This document shows positions 1 through 9,062 of a stretch of DNA of 64,000 bases, piece by piece. The DNA lies in contig NZ_CP076723.1 in assembly GCF_018986915.1 (NCBI RefSeq), forward strand, positions 2,203,501-2,267,500, given 5' to 3'. The notes under the pieces were generated by a model. It saw nothing but the letters and a program-made list of their open reading frames with translations. It searched no databases and was not told where the DNA came from. Made by a program: the position numbers and the translations under genes. Source of the stretch: Geomonas oryzisoli. GTDB taxonomy: Bacteria > Desulfobacterota > Desulfuromonadia > Geobacterales > Geobacteraceae. How positions within the stretch are numbered: position 1 is the stretch's first letter; every line of letters starts with the position of its first letter.

Positions 1-842
1 AAGACGTCACCTTGAAGACCTCCTTCAGCAACGAGAAGCTGTTGGTACTGGCCGACAGCGGCCAGTTGGAACAGGTGCTGATGAACCTCGCCACCAACGC
101 CAGGGATGCCATGCCCGCCGGCGGGGAACTGACCATCAAGACCGAGCTGGTCACCCTCGGCAAGGAATTCCATCGCCAGTACGGCTACGGCGTCCCCGGG
201 CGCTACGCTCTCATCACCGTCGCCGATACCGGCACCGGGATGGATGCCGAAACGCAGCAGAAGATCTTCGAGCCGTTCTTCACCACCAAACTCCCCGGGC
301 GCGGCACGGGGCTCGGCATGTCGATCGTGTACGGGATCATCAAGCAGCACGGGGGCTACATCACCGTCTTCAGCCAGGCCGGCTTCGGCACAGCCTTCAG
401 CATCTATCTGCCCCTGATCACCGAGAAGGCGCAGTCGAGTGAGAAACCGGCCACCTTCATCCCCGAAGGTGGGAGTGAGACCATCCTCGTCGTCGAGGAT
501 GACGCAGCCGTGGGGCGGCTGGTCGAGTCAGTTCTGAAGAGGTACGGCTACCAGGTCATACTCGCGAGCAGCGGCGACGAAGCGTTGCAGCTTTTCGCGT
601 CGAGGTGGCGCGAGATCAGCCTGGCGCTTCTGGACGTCATCATGCCCAAGATGAACGGCAAGCAACTCTGCGAGGAATTGCGCCGACTTGCACCGCAGTT
701 GAAAGTCCTTTTCCTGAGTGGCTACACGGCGGACGTCATCCAGGACAAGGGGATTTTCCTGGAAGAGGGGGTCGACATCATCAAGAAACCGGCCCGCCCC
801 ATCGAACTGGCCAAGAAGGTGCGGGAAATGCTCGACACCTGA
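1..842 (+). CDS. Hybrid sensor histidine kinase, C-terminal part (5' end outside window)
   Basis: The reading frame is open from the window edge, so only about the last 280 residues are present. They hold a histidine-kinase ATPase domain (N-box [16 protein letters not shown]1 box DTGTGM, G2 box GRGTGLGMS) followed by a linker and a receiver domain (acidic pair VVEDD, phospho-acceptor region LLDVIMP, lysine in KKPARP). A kinase fused to its own receiver suggests an internal phosphorelay. The sensor and dimerisation domains lie upstream and cannot be judged, so the signal is unknown. The domain call is firm; the full length is not known. Confidence 0.93.
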   Translation, partial: DVTLKTSFSNEKLLVLADSGQLEQVLMNLATNARDAMPAGGELTIKTELVTLGKEFHRQYGYGVPGRYALITVADTGTGMDAETQQKIFEPFFTTKLPGRGTGLGMSIVYGIIKQHGGYITVFSQAGFGTAFSIYLPLITEKAQSSEKPATFIPEGGSETILVVEDDAAVGRLVESVLKRYGYQVILASSGDEALQLFASRWREISLALLDVIMPKMNGKQLCEELRRLAPQLKVLFLSGYTADVIQDKGIFLEEGVDIIKKPARPIELAKKVREMLDT

Positions 843-928
843 TCCCCTTCCCCAGCCGCGAACAGGGTAGGGGAATGGCCCATTCGCGATTAAACTATTA
901 ATTTTCGGCTACTTACAGAGGTATTGTT

Positions 929-1648
929 ATGCTTATTGAGAACATCACCATGGATGAGTTTGCCCGTGGGCTGGAGGGGTGTAAAACCGTTTACATTCCT
1001 TTTGGATCGGTCGAAGAACACGGCAGCCATCTGCCGCTTTCCACCGACACCATAGAGGCTTACGAAGTCGGAAAACGTGCGGCCGAGCGGATTCCGCTGT
1101 TTGTGGCGCCGCCGGTGCATTATGGCTGCTGCCGCTCGACATCGCGCCATCCGGGCACCGTGTCCATCAGCACGGCGACCCTCAAGGCGTTGCTCAAGGA
1201 CATCGTACGTTCGCTGCACGCCCAGGGGCTGACCAATTTCATCGCGCTTACCGGGCACGCCGGCGGTTCGCACCGGATGGCGCTGCAGGATGCCGGCGAG
1301 GAATTGATCCAGGAACTGCCCGAGATCAACATGGCCGTGGTCACCGAGTACGAACTTGCCAAGGACAGCGGCGCCCATCTGATCGAGACCCGCGGCGACG
1401 CGCATGCCGGCGAGATCGAGACCTCGCGCATCATGCATTCGCATCCGCACCTGGTCAAAGGACTCGCTCCCGAAGAGTACCCGAATTTCCCGACCGGGAT
1501 CCTGGTCCGTGACAAGCGGAGCTTCTGGCCCGGCGGAGTCTGGGGGAATCCGGGCAAAGCGAGCGCGGAAAAGGGAAAGATCCTGGAATCACTGGTGGCC
1601 GACAAGGTGGTCGAGCTGGTCAAGGCCCTGGAGAGCCGCCGCTGGTAA
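929..1648 (+). CDS. Creatininase-family amidohydrolase
   Basis: A 239-residue protein of the creatininase superfamily, metal-dependent hydrolases of cyclic or linear amides (creatinine amidohydrolase, formamide hydrolases, MftE-type peptidases). Metal-ligand motifs are visible: EEHGSHLPLSTD (Glu30, His31/His34, Asp40), TGHAGGSH near residue 110, and DAHAGEIETS with Glu162. The ATG at 929 follows an AGAGGT-like ribosome site. It stands alone between a kinase and a gene-poor region and is followed by a good terminator, so it is probably monocistronic. The substrate cannot be deduced; creatinine itself is unlikely without catabolic neighbours. Confidence 0.88.
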   Translation: MLIENITMDEFARGLEGCKTVYIPFGSVEEHGSHLPLSTDTIEAYEVGKRAAERIPLFVAPPVHYGCCRSTSRHPGTVSISTATLKALLKDIVRSLHAQGLTNFIALTGHAGGSHRMALQDAGEELIQELPEINMAVVTEYELAKDSGAHLIETRGDAHAGEIETSRIMHSHPHLVKGLAPEEYPNFPTGILVRDKRSFWPGGVWGNPGKASAEKGKILESLVADKVVELVKALESRRW

Positions 1649-1696
1649 TCGCCCAAAAAAGCGGCTTCCAAATTTGCCCTGTAGAGGGACTTTTCG

Positions 1697-1729
1697 ATCG
1701 GGTGCAGGGGTAACCTTGCACCCGATTTT
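1697..1729 (+). terminator. Rho-independent terminator after the creatininase-family gene
   Basis: A perfect 10-bp stem (ATCGGGTGCA / TGCACCCGAT) with a loop of about ten bases is followed by TTTT. It lies about 50 bp after the stop codon. CCTGTAG and CTACAGG flank it as an outer inverted repeat. Confidence 0.8.
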
Positions 1730-1737
1730 GCTACAGG

Positions 1738-2862
1738 AGCGCCAGGAGGGCTTTTAGGCCGATCCGGTGGCGACGACCTGCGAAAAAGTTCGACGGATGA
1801 GTTGGGCACCGAGACGTGCCGGGGTGAATGAGAGAGTCGCTCGACCGGTCGCTGCATCGTCGACCCGCAGGCTAGGACGGTTGCCTCGAAGGCGCAGTGA
1901 TCGACCAAGGGTGGACCCGGGTAGCACTGATCCGGGAAGAAGGGACACGGTGACGGCGTACGCGGTCCCACGAGAATAAAAACAGTAAAGCAGCCGGCAG
2001 GTCAGCGGCAGATTGCGACAGCGAGGATCGACGATCGTAAAGGCCGGGGGCATTCCTATTTCATAAGCTGGTTGGCAGGTCGGCAGGGCCTCCAGAAGAT
2101 AGGGGGTGCCGCCGGGGGCCGTGCTGGACATATACAGACCTTCAACTTGACATAATATATCTTATGGGACAAACAGAAGCCCAATCCCCTCATTGCCGCC
2201 GCCCACCACTCGCGCGACTCTCGGTTTTGGGTATCTAGGTCATGAGCCGCCTTGGGTGCCTGCTGCAGACGTAGTATTCCTTCATCCCCAACAGCAATGA
2301 CATCTATCCCTTTCATGGTATGTGGAAATACGGGATGTGTATTGTCACGTTTGATCAGGGTCCTCGTTATTAGTCCCGCATATACAGCTGTGAAGCGGGG
2401 AAAGAGGTGCGCCATGAAACATCCCCGCTAGCCCTCCTCATCCCCTCACCTCGTGTGAATCGGCTTCGGATTCTAACCCCGTATCGGCGTCCAAAATCAA
2501 CCTACTCCACATGAAATATCTCATAGTTACAGTTTTGAAGCGGGTCCCATTGATACCTAAAAGTGGGTTAAATTAGGATTACGATTCACATAGGTATACA
2601 TTTTTCTGATTGACAGCGGACTAAAACGGGATAAAACCATAATCGTTTTGGCTTAACCAAAACTCGAATTAATCAACCTACTCAAACACCTCCCCACGCA
2701 AGCCACTAGAAACTTCTGCTATTAAACCGCTGCCGCCGCTATGAGTTGGAAAGGCGAAGCTGGTACACTTTCGCTCACGGCTGCCTCGGCTCTGATTGTT
2801 GTGCTACAACACTATGATGCTATATCGTTCCCGGGGCCAGGCACAGCCCCAGGAGAACGGAG
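1738..2862. other. Gene-poor stretch, no convincing gene
   Basis: About 1.1 kb without a recognisable gene. The first 400 bp is GC-rich and contains open frames on both strands (for example 1767-1979 plus, 1754-2131 minus), rich in Arg or Pro, without ribosome sites or familiar motifs. From about 2130 the base composition turns AT-richer than the surrounding genes. An open frame at 2056-2415 minus also shows no recognisable domain. This may be a decayed gene or mobile-element remnant, but nothing identifies it. The last 70 bp holds a candidate operator for the regulator at 2863. Confidence 0.5.
2797..2811. promoter_or_regulatory. Inverted repeat upstream of the AraC-type regulator (candidate operator)
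   Basis: TGTTG and CAACA arms separated by TGCTA form a short dyad about 50 bp before the start of the regulator gene. Its position fits autoregulation, but this rests on position and symmetry only. Confidence 0.3.
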
Positions 2863-3630
2863 GTGGGAACTGTGCAAAAGAACCCAGTATTGATCATTGC
2901 CGCCCTTGAACACCAAGGGTTATACCAGGCACTGCCGCTGTGGGACGAACAGGTTGAGTTCTACACTTTCGCAGCAGCGTCCCGACACATCAACCGCTTT
3001 AGAGCCGACCTGATCCTCCTTGACTGCGGCTTCGATGACGAGGACGGACTCATGATGCTCAAGGAGCTAAAGCTAAAAAACGAAGACATACCGGTGATGT
3101 TCATCACCAGCGCCGGTTCAGAAAGAACTGCTGTTGATGTGTTTCGGATCGGAGCCATCGACTACGTCAAACAGCCTGTAGACCTGATCGTCCTGAGAAA
3201 TACGGTAAAGAACCTCCTGGAGGTGCAAAGGAGTGATTCCTGGCCCCAGTGGTGCCGCAAAATCGCCAGCCAGGTCATAGCCACCAGCAACTGCACGGGT
3301 CACGATGTCCCGCCACACATTCTGCGCTGCATCACGTACATCAAGGAAAACTTATCGTCTCCCATCTCCCTGGACAATATGGCCAGGGAAGGCGGCCTCA
3401 GCAAATCGTATTTCTGCAGGGAATTCAAAAAAACGATGGGTATGACGCCGATGCATTTCCTGTCACGGCTGCGGATAAAACGTTCAAAGGATCTGCTCCG
3501 CAAGAATATCCCTATCTCCGCAATAGCAATGAATGTGGGATTTAACGATCTTAGCAGTTTTAACAGGCATTTCCGGGACATGGTGGGCCAAACCCCGACC
3601 GATTTCCGGAAGTCCCACTGTCCTGACTAA
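2863..3630 (+). CDS. Response regulator with receiver-like domain and AraC-type DNA-binding domain
   Basis: 255 residues. Residues about 8-125 resemble a receiver: phospho-acceptor region LILLDCGFDDEDG (Asp54), then FITSAGS and YVKQP. The usual acidic pair after the first strand is missing (VLIIAALEHQ). Residues about 150-250 are a double helix-turn-helix AraC domain (PISLDNMAREGGLSKSYFCR; ISAIAMNVGFNDLSSFNRHF). The start is ambiguous: GTG at 2863 behind AGGAG, or GTG at 2872 with GGAGG eight bases upstream. No kinase is adjacent. The secreted-protein gene downstream is a possible target. Confidence 0.85.
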   Translation: MGTVQKNPVLIIAALEHQGLYQALPLWDEQVEFYTFAAASRHINRFRADLILLDCGFDDEDGLMMLKELKLKNEDIPVMFITSAGSERTAVDVFRIGAIDYVKQPVDLIVLRNTVKNLLEVQRSDSWPQWCRKIASQVIATSNCTGHDVPPHILRCITYIKENLSSPISLDNMAREGGLSKSYFCREFKKTMGMTPMHFLSRLRIKRSKDLLRKNIPISAIAMNVGFNDLSSFNRHFRDMVGQTPTDFRKSHCPD

Positions 3631-3920
3631 ACGTTGGCATCTGCACAGTAACTCACAGGCGGCCTGCCCCCACCCCGAGCCCGTCTTCCAAAGTCAATAT
3701 CCGCCCTAACTAAAGCAACCTCAGCATAGTGTCATTTTTCTGGGATGCTATCCTTCTCCGTGCAAGCTCTCCTTGGTCCATTATTACACCTGCATCGCCG
3801 TGCTGACTCTCACTGGGGAAAGGGGGTGGAAATGGTACAGCAGTCATTCCGGCACCAGGAGCATACTAAGGAGCAGTGGGAGCTATGTCAAAAATTAAGA
3901 ATCATTTTAGGGAGGAGAGT

Positions 3921-4592
3921 ATGAATTTTTTTGCCATTCTCGCACTCGCACTTTTGACCGCAACGTCGGCTTTCGGAGCCTCTGCCAAGTTCACCGCAAA
4001 TGTTGGGACTGTAGCCGTCGTGCACTCCGCGCTGGCTAGCAACGATGCCGATGGCTGGTCCACCGTGCTGCAAGGAGAAATCCATACCGCAACGCCGAAA
4101 GACCTGCTGATCGGCGTCTCTCTGGAGACCACCCTGCTTACCGACACCGCGGTCAAGAGCAGTGGTGGCGTGAAGGACACTTCAACGGCCGAATCCGGCA
4201 TAGAGGTCAAGGTGCTTGTCGACGGGACCGAGGCTGCGCCTGGCGTGGTGGTTTTCGACAGGAGGAAGCAGCAACTTTCAGCGACCCTGGGGGGGTATTA
4301 CAGCGCGTGCTTGGACCAAAACGGCGACGGCATCACTGACCTGCTCACCGAATGCACCCTCATCCCGGAAGAGATCCAGCTTCTTTTGGACACGACGGCA
4401 GCCCACCACTTCAACTTTATCAAGGCCGACCTTGGCCAAGGTGTCCACACCGTGGTCGTCAAGGCAAAGATAAGCAACAGCGCCCAGTTCTCAAACGGGA
4501 CCGCATCGGCCTCCGCACTTCTTGGCAAAGGCTCACTTAGCGTCGAGGAAGTGCAAGCCATCAATGCCGCCGAGGGGATTGTCATGCAATAA
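3921..4592 (+). CDS. Secreted protein of unknown function
   Basis: A 223-residue product starting at ATG 3921, chosen because GGGAGGA lies directly upstream and the N-terminus then becomes a typical signal peptide (MNFFAILALALLTATSAFGA, cleavage after the last residues shown). An in-frame start at 3876 would bury the signal sequence. The mature part is rich in Ala, Thr, Val and Asp, with no cysteine cluster and no catalytic motif I recognise; it looks like a beta-rich envelope or extracellular protein. It follows an AraC-type regulator and precedes a long hairpin. Function unknown. Confidence 0.75.
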   Translation: MNFFAILALALLTATSAFGASAKFTANVGTVAVVHSALASNDADGWSTVLQGEIHTATPKDLLIGVSLETTLLTDTAVKSSGGVKDTSTAESGIEVKVLVDGTEAAPGVVVFDRRKQQLSATLGGYYSACLDQNGDGITDLLTECTLIPEEIQLLLDTTAAHHFNFIKADLGQGVHTVVVKAKISNSAQFSNGTASASALLGKGSLSVEEVQAINAAEGIVMQ

Positions 4593-4618
4593 CCCCTTTG
4601 CAGGTTAGAGCATGAGGC

Positions 4619-4662
4619 GATGGGGCAACGGAAGAGGATATTCTTCGTAACGTTGCCCCATC
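4619..4662 (+). terminator. Long perfect hairpin after the secreted-protein gene
   Basis: GATGGGGCAACG and CGTTGCCCCATC form a 12-bp perfect stem, with a second small hairpin (GAAGA / TCTTC) inside the loop. It starts 27 bp after the stop codon. There is no clear T-run, so it is either a weak terminator or an mRNA 3'-end stabiliser. Confidence 0.6.
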
Positions 4663-5039
4663 ACTTTCCCGGAAGGAAACAGCCAAATGGCATAGGCATC
4701 GCCTCCAGAAAAAGCACCCCCATCCCCCACGCGCTCTACACCACCACTCCCGCCATCCCCCCCTCCATCCGACCCTGGCTAAAGACGCGGCAAAGACTTC
4801 ATACGAGAGTTTGAGCAATGCTGCACCAGGTCTCCCCCCCCAAGGCATGATGCGAAACCGACTCTTTCAACATTGCCGGACAAAGACATGAAAAAAACGT
4901 TAAGTGTAGCTGCGTAAATGCCGAGTAGGAATTGTGATCGTGCCGACAATGCCTGCTTGTGTTGTTCCATTTAAGGCTTCGTGTATGGACTCTGTTTAGC
5001 GAATACTACGACACCAAATCTGCAACCGGGAGGATCCTT
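4663..5039. other. Intergenic region, nothing recognised
   Basis: About 380 bp between the hairpin after the secreted-protein gene and the PhnD-like gene. It includes a C-rich tract near 4720-4780. No gene, RNA element or clear promoter was identified. Confidence 0.4.
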
Positions 5040-5885
5040 ATGTCTTGTCTCAAGGTCAGACACCTCTGTCTCATCTTGGCTTTTCTCTACTTACTAGCCC
5101 TTCCCTTCCAAGCCTTTGCCACAGAAAAGGTCTACACGCTGGCCATAGTGCCTAATCTTCCCGCGGTTACACTGCATAAAAACTGGACCCCGCTGGTGGA
5201 GCACCTTTCCCGCCAGGCGGGCATCAAAATCGAGCTCAAACTCTACGACAAGATCACCGCCTTCCTCGAGGACACCAAGGGGGACCACGTCGACTTCATG
5301 TACGCGGCCCCCAACATGTTCTACCTCGCATACCAGAAGCAGAAATACATCCCGCTGGTACGGGGCTCGAACATGCTGCGCGGCCAGGTCTTCGTCCGCA
5401 AGGACTCGCCCTACCACCAGGTGAAGGACCTCAAGGGGAAAACGATTGCCATCGTCGGCCCCAAGAACGTATGCAGCGTCATCACCCGCCACGCGCTTAT
5501 TACCGGCCAGCAGATCGATTTCAACGTATCCTTCAGCGGTTCAACGATCAACGTCGCCAAGAGCGTCCTGGTCGGCAAGGCCGATGCGGGCGCAACGCTG
5601 GACAGCAGCATGATCGACGATTTTCCGGAGATGCAGAAGGAGTTCCGGATCATCATGAAAACCCCGGAGGTGGCCTCCCACCCTTTTGCAGCCCACCCCA
5701 GAGTCCCCAAAAAGATCAGGGACGCGGTTACCAAGACCCTGCTCGACCTGGACCATACCGAGCAGGGTCGCAAGATGCTGAAAGCGGTCAAACTCACGGC
5801 CCCCATCAAAGCAGACTACCAGCGTGATTATGCGTTCTTTGCGGACGTCAACTTCGACCTGCTGGACAAACAGCAGTCCCAATAA
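5040..5885 (+). CDS. PhnD/phosphate-type periplasmic substrate-binding protein
   Basis: 281 residues from ATG 5040, which has GGGAGGA five bases upstream and gives a signal peptide (LCLILAFLYLLALPFQAFA). The mature part matches the phosphate/phosphite/phosphonate ABC binding-protein family (PhnD-like): YTLAIVPNLPAVTLHKNWTP near the N-terminus, then VDFMYAAPNMFYLA, VKDLKGKTIAIVGP and SVLVGKADAGATLDS. No permease or ATPase gene is nearby. The next gene, 12 bp downstream, is a membrane hybrid kinase, so this protein more likely presents a ligand to the kinase, as TorT does for TorS, than feeds a transporter. The ligand is unknown. Confidence 0.85.
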   Translation: MSCLKVRHLCLILAFLYLLALPFQAFATEKVYTLAIVPNLPAVTLHKNWTPLVEHLSRQAGIKIELKLYDKITAFLEDTKGDHVDFMYAAPNMFYLAYQKQKYIPLVRGSNMLRGQVFVRKDSPYHQVKDLKGKTIAIVGPKNVCSVITRHALITGQQIDFNVSFSGSTINVAKSVLVGKADAGATLDSSMIDDFPEMQKEFRIIMKTPEVASHPFAAHPRVPKKIRDAVTKTLLDLDHTEQGRKMLKAVKLTAPIKADYQRDYAFFADVNFDLLDKQQSQ

Positions 5886-5897
5886 CACAATCCTGCG

Positions 5898-8162
5898 ATG
5901 TTAAAGCGCCTCGAAGTAAAGATCATCGTATCGTTGGCCCTGATCCTGACCGCCATGATCGCCGTTTACGGCTGGTGGACCGGAAGCCGGCAGCAGTCGA
6001 TCTACGTCCAGGCGCTCTCGGACAACCTGCGGGTCCTCGCCCATGGACTCGCGGACAGCGCCGCCGGTTTCATCGTCATCCAGGAATACGCCGGGCTCGA
6101 GGCGCACATGCTTAACGCGGCGCAGATGCCCGATGTCGTGTCAATACAGGTAATTGAGCCTAACGGCAACCTGTTGTGCAACATCGAGCGCCCCTCGCGC
6201 AGCACCCCTCCCCGACTCGTGTACGGAAACAAGGCAGTCACCGTCCTTACCAAGGCGGAATCCTTGCTCATGCGCCAGGGCGACCAACTGGTGTTCTGGG
6301 CGCCCATTTCCGCAGGGACCCACCTTGGATGGGTGCGGATGGCCTTCAGCCTGGAAACGGCCAACCAGCTGCAGCTGGCTACGTGGCACAGCAGTCTGCA
6401 GATCGGCGCGCTCTGGATCCTGGTCGGCACCCTTTTGATGGTCCTCGTGGTCAAACGACCGCTGCGTGCCATTGCCGAGCTCAGCCGTTTCGCCCAGGAG
6501 CTGCAGGATCGCAAGGGAGCCCAGGTCTCGGTGCAGCGGGGAGTCTACGAAATCGACCTCCTTGCCGATGCATTGAACCATTCCTCCACCCAACTGCGCG
6601 ACGCCGAACAGCGCCTGATCGCGGAACAGGAAAGACTTACCGTTACCCTGCAGTCCATCGGCGAGGGCGTCATCGCCACCGACACCAACGACCGCATCGT
6701 GCTGCTGAACCAGGTTGCCGAGACACTCACCGGCTGGACCGAGGCAGAAGCACGGCACCACCGGCTTGATCAGGTGCTGAAAGTAGCGGGAGAAAAAGAG
6801 CACTCAGAGGTGATGGCGGAACTGCACCACGTGATAGAGGCGAGACAGGCCCTTGAATTAGCCGGACAACACACCCTCGTTTCCCAAAGCGGCACCGAGC
6901 GCACCGTAACCGTCAACAGTGCGCCCATCATCGACAGTTCGGGAGAACTGGGGGGGATGGTCCTCGTAATCCGCGACATCACCGAAAAAGCCAAGATGGA
7001 GGCCGAAAAGCGCGGATTGACGCAACAGTTGGTGCAGTCCCAGAAGATGGAGGCGATCGGCCAGTTGGCGGGCGGAGTAGCCCATGACTTCAACAACATG
7101 CTGGGCGTGATCATGGGGCACGCCGAACTGGGCATACTGACCGCAGAGCCTGCCGGCCCGATGCACGAACGGCTCAAGGAGATTCTCGACGCGGCCAAGC
7201 GCTCGGCAGACATCACCAAGCAGTTGCTGGCCTTCTCGAGGCAGCAGCACGCCGAGCCCAAGGTACTCGATCTGAATGAGACCATTGCGCGGATGCTCAA
7301 AATGCTGCATCGCCTGATCGGCGAAGATATAGACCTGTCCTGGTCGCCAGGATTCGACCTCTGGAAAGTGAAACTGGACCCGTCACAACTGGACCAGGTC
7401 ATGGCCAATCTCTGCGTCAACGCGCGCGACGCCATTGCCGGGGTCGGCAGGATAGAGATATATACCCAGAACGTTGCCCTTAACCTGCATGACCAGGCAC
7501 GGATGGCCGACCTGGTGCCCGGCGACTACGTGATGCTGGAAGTTTCGGACAGCGGGCGCGGCATGTCCCGGGAGGTCATGGACCGGATCTTCGAGCCCTT
7601 TTACACCACGAAGGAGCTTGGGCGCGGTACCGGGCTCGGGCTCGCCACGGTGTTCGGCATCGTCAAGCAAAACAACGGCAACATCGAGGTGGCCAGTGAA
7701 CCCGGCCATGGTGCAACCTTCCGTATCTATCTGCCCGCGGTGCATGAGGTCGCCCACGAGGCGAAGCCGGAGAGGGAACGGCCGGTGGGAGGAACGGAGA
7801 GCATCCTGGTTGTCGAGGACGAACCGGCCATCATGGAGATAGGAACCACCATCCTGTCCCAGTTAGGCTACACCGTCTATGCGGCAGGCTCGCCCGAGCA
7901 GGCCATCGAAATCGCTGCCGACCCCGGCAAGCGGATCGATCTGCTTCTGACCGACATCATCATGCCCGGGATGAACGGTCGTGACCTGTCCGAGCGGTTG
8001 CTGAAAACCCGCCCCAGCCTCAAGTGCCTGTTCATGTCGGGGTACACTGCCGATGTCATCGCAGAGCGGGGCAAGGTGGACGAGGACATGTGCTTTCTAC
8101 AAAAGCCCTTCACCATGCAGTCACTGGCGCACAAGGTGAGGGAGGTCCTGACCGAGTCCTGA
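5898..8162 (+). CDS. Membrane hybrid sensor histidine kinase (PAS, HisKA, ATPase, receiver)
   Basis: 754 residues. Order: membrane helix about 8-27, periplasmic domain about 30-165, membrane helix about 170-188, HAMP, PAS about 250-360 (ITLQSIGEGVIATD-like), dimerisation helix with the phospho-His in GGVAHDFNN (about residue 396), ATPase domain (MANLCVNARDAI; DSGRGM; GRGTGLGLA), and a C-terminal receiver about 640-754 (VVEDE; LLTDIIMPGMNG; LQKPF). It lies 12 bp after the PhnD-like binding protein, and the pair probably forms one sensing unit. No separate output regulator or phosphotransfer protein is adjacent. The ribosome site is weak, consistent with translational coupling. Confidence 0.93.
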   Translation: MLKRLEVKIIVSLALILTAMIAVYGWWTGSRQQSIYVQALSDNLRVLAHGLADSAAGFIVIQEYAGLEAHMLNAAQMPDVVSIQVIEPNGNLLCNIERPSRSTPPRLVYGNKAVTVLTKAESLLMRQGDQLVFWAPISAGTHLGWVRMAFSLETANQLQLATWHSSLQIGALWILVGTLLMVLVVKRPLRAIAELSRFAQELQDRKGAQVSVQRGVYEIDLLADALNHSSTQLRDAEQRLIAEQERLTVTLQSIGEGVIATDTNDRIVLLNQVAETLTGWTEAEARHHRLDQVLKVAGEKEHSEVMAELHHVIEARQALELAGQHTLVSQSGTERTVTVNSAPIIDSSGELGGMVLVIRDITEKAKMEAEKRGLTQQLVQSQKMEAIGQLAGGVAHDFNNMLGVIMGHAELGILTAEPAGPMHERLKEILDAAKRSADITKQLLAFSRQQHAEPKVLDLNETIARMLKMLHRLIGEDIDLSWSPGFDLWKVKLDPSQLDQVMANLCVNARDAIAGVGRIEIYTQNVALNLHDQARMADLVPGDYVMLEVSDSGRGMSREVMDRIFEPFYTTKELGRGTGLGLATVFGIVKQNNGNIEVASEPGHGATFRIYLPAVHEVAHEAKPERERPVGGTESILVVEDEPAIMEIGTTILSQLGYTVYAAGSPEQAIEIAADPGKRIDLLLTDIIMPGMNGRDLSERLLKTRPSLKCLFMSGYTADVIAERGKVDEDMCFLQKPFTMQSLAHKVREVLTES

Positions 8163-8170
8163 AATGAGAA

Positions 8171-8206
8171 GCGGCATCCCCGGAGACAGCCACCCGGAGA
8201 TGCCGC
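8171..8206. terminator. Hairpin between convergent genes
   Basis: Arms GCGGCATC and GATGCCGC with inner CCGG/CCGG pairing, located between the stop of the hybrid kinase (plus) and the stop of the lipoprotein gene (minus). The position suits a bidirectional terminator, although T-runs are poor. Confidence 0.6.
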
Positions 8207-8217
8207 AGGTGCGAGGT

Positions 8218-9024
8218 CTACCTGCCCATCATCCCCCCGCCCCCCATCATGCCGCCGAAATAAGAGGACATGTTGTGGAACGGTTGGCCGATCGTGATGT
8301 TGTTGAGGTCCGAGGACATCAGGGTCATCAACTGGGTCATGTCCGCATCGGTCGTGGCGGCCCGCACCGACGACATGTTGCTGAACATCACCCCCATCAT
8401 GCCGCGGTAACGGTTGACATCCACGACGGTGTTGCTGCCCGACTGGTACACCTGCCCCATCTGCCCCCCCATCAAGGTGGCCATGTTCTGGGCGGTCTGG
8501 TGCAGCGCCGTGTTCTGCCCCGCCATGTAATCCCCCATCAGGTCGGCGTCCTGGGAAAGGTGCAGCTTGAGCCGCATCTGATCCATCGCCTGGGTCATGG
8601 TGTAGTTGCCGGTCTCCATCATCTCGCGCACCTGCGTGCTGATCGGGCTGATGAAGTTGCTGCTCACCGTCCCGGAGACGCTGTCCTTGGGGAGGCTCAA
8701 CAGGTAGCTGTGCGCGACCGGCAGACCGGTATCCTGGTCTATGGTCACGTCCTTGACCGCGAGGGCGACGATGGGGTATTTGCCGACATCGGCAGGGTCC
8801 ACAGTGAGGGTGTAAGCTCCGTTAGCGTCGGTTTGCGCAGTGGGCTCACCGGCATCGAGGCGATAATTGTTGTTCTTGTCCATAAACACCGTCGCCTGGT
8901 ACAGGTATCCGTCGGCCACCTTGCCGGCCACTTTGGCCGCAGTGGTGGAGGAAGAACCGCCGCCGCACCCTGCCAGCATACCCACCGCCAAAACTGCTGC
9001 CGCCGCAATGATCTCTCGTTTCAT
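8218..9024 (-). CDS. Lipoprotein with Met/Gly-rich C-terminus
   Basis: 268 residues from ATG 9024 (G-rich ribosome site upstream). A lipoprotein signal is clear: KREIIAAAAVLAVGMLAGC with lipobox LAGC. Residues about 40-95 look like a small beta-sandwich with an Asp-rich loop (DKNNNYRLDAGEPTAQTDANGAYTLTV), as in carboxypeptidase-regulatory or SdrD-like repeats. The rest is helical and Met-rich, ending in a GGMMGGGGMMGR tail. It is the last gene of a minus-strand operon with an outer-membrane protein and another Met/Gly-tailed protein. A metal-related envelope role is inferred from the tail and neighbourhood only. Confidence 0.7.
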   Translation of the reverse strand: MKREIIAAAAVLAVGMLAGCGGGSSSTTAAKVAGKVADGYLYQATVFMDKNNNYRLDAGEPTAQTDANGAYTLTVDPADVGKYPIVALAVKDVTIDQDTGLPVAHSYLLSLPKDSVSGTVSSNFISPISTQVREMMETGNYTMTQAMDQMRLKLHLSQDADLMGDYMAGQNTALHQTAQNMATLMGGQMGQVYQSGSNTVVDVNRYRGMMGVMFSNMSSVRAATTDADMTQLMTLMSSDLNNITIGQPFHNMSSYFGGMMGGGGMMGR

Positions 9025-9062
9025 GGTAATGCCCCCTCTTCTATCCGTGTAAGTTGGTGATT

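Noticed and set aside
2430-2500. Degenerate tRNA-like sequence
   Set aside because: A weak T-arm resemblance only; no cloverleaf could be drawn.
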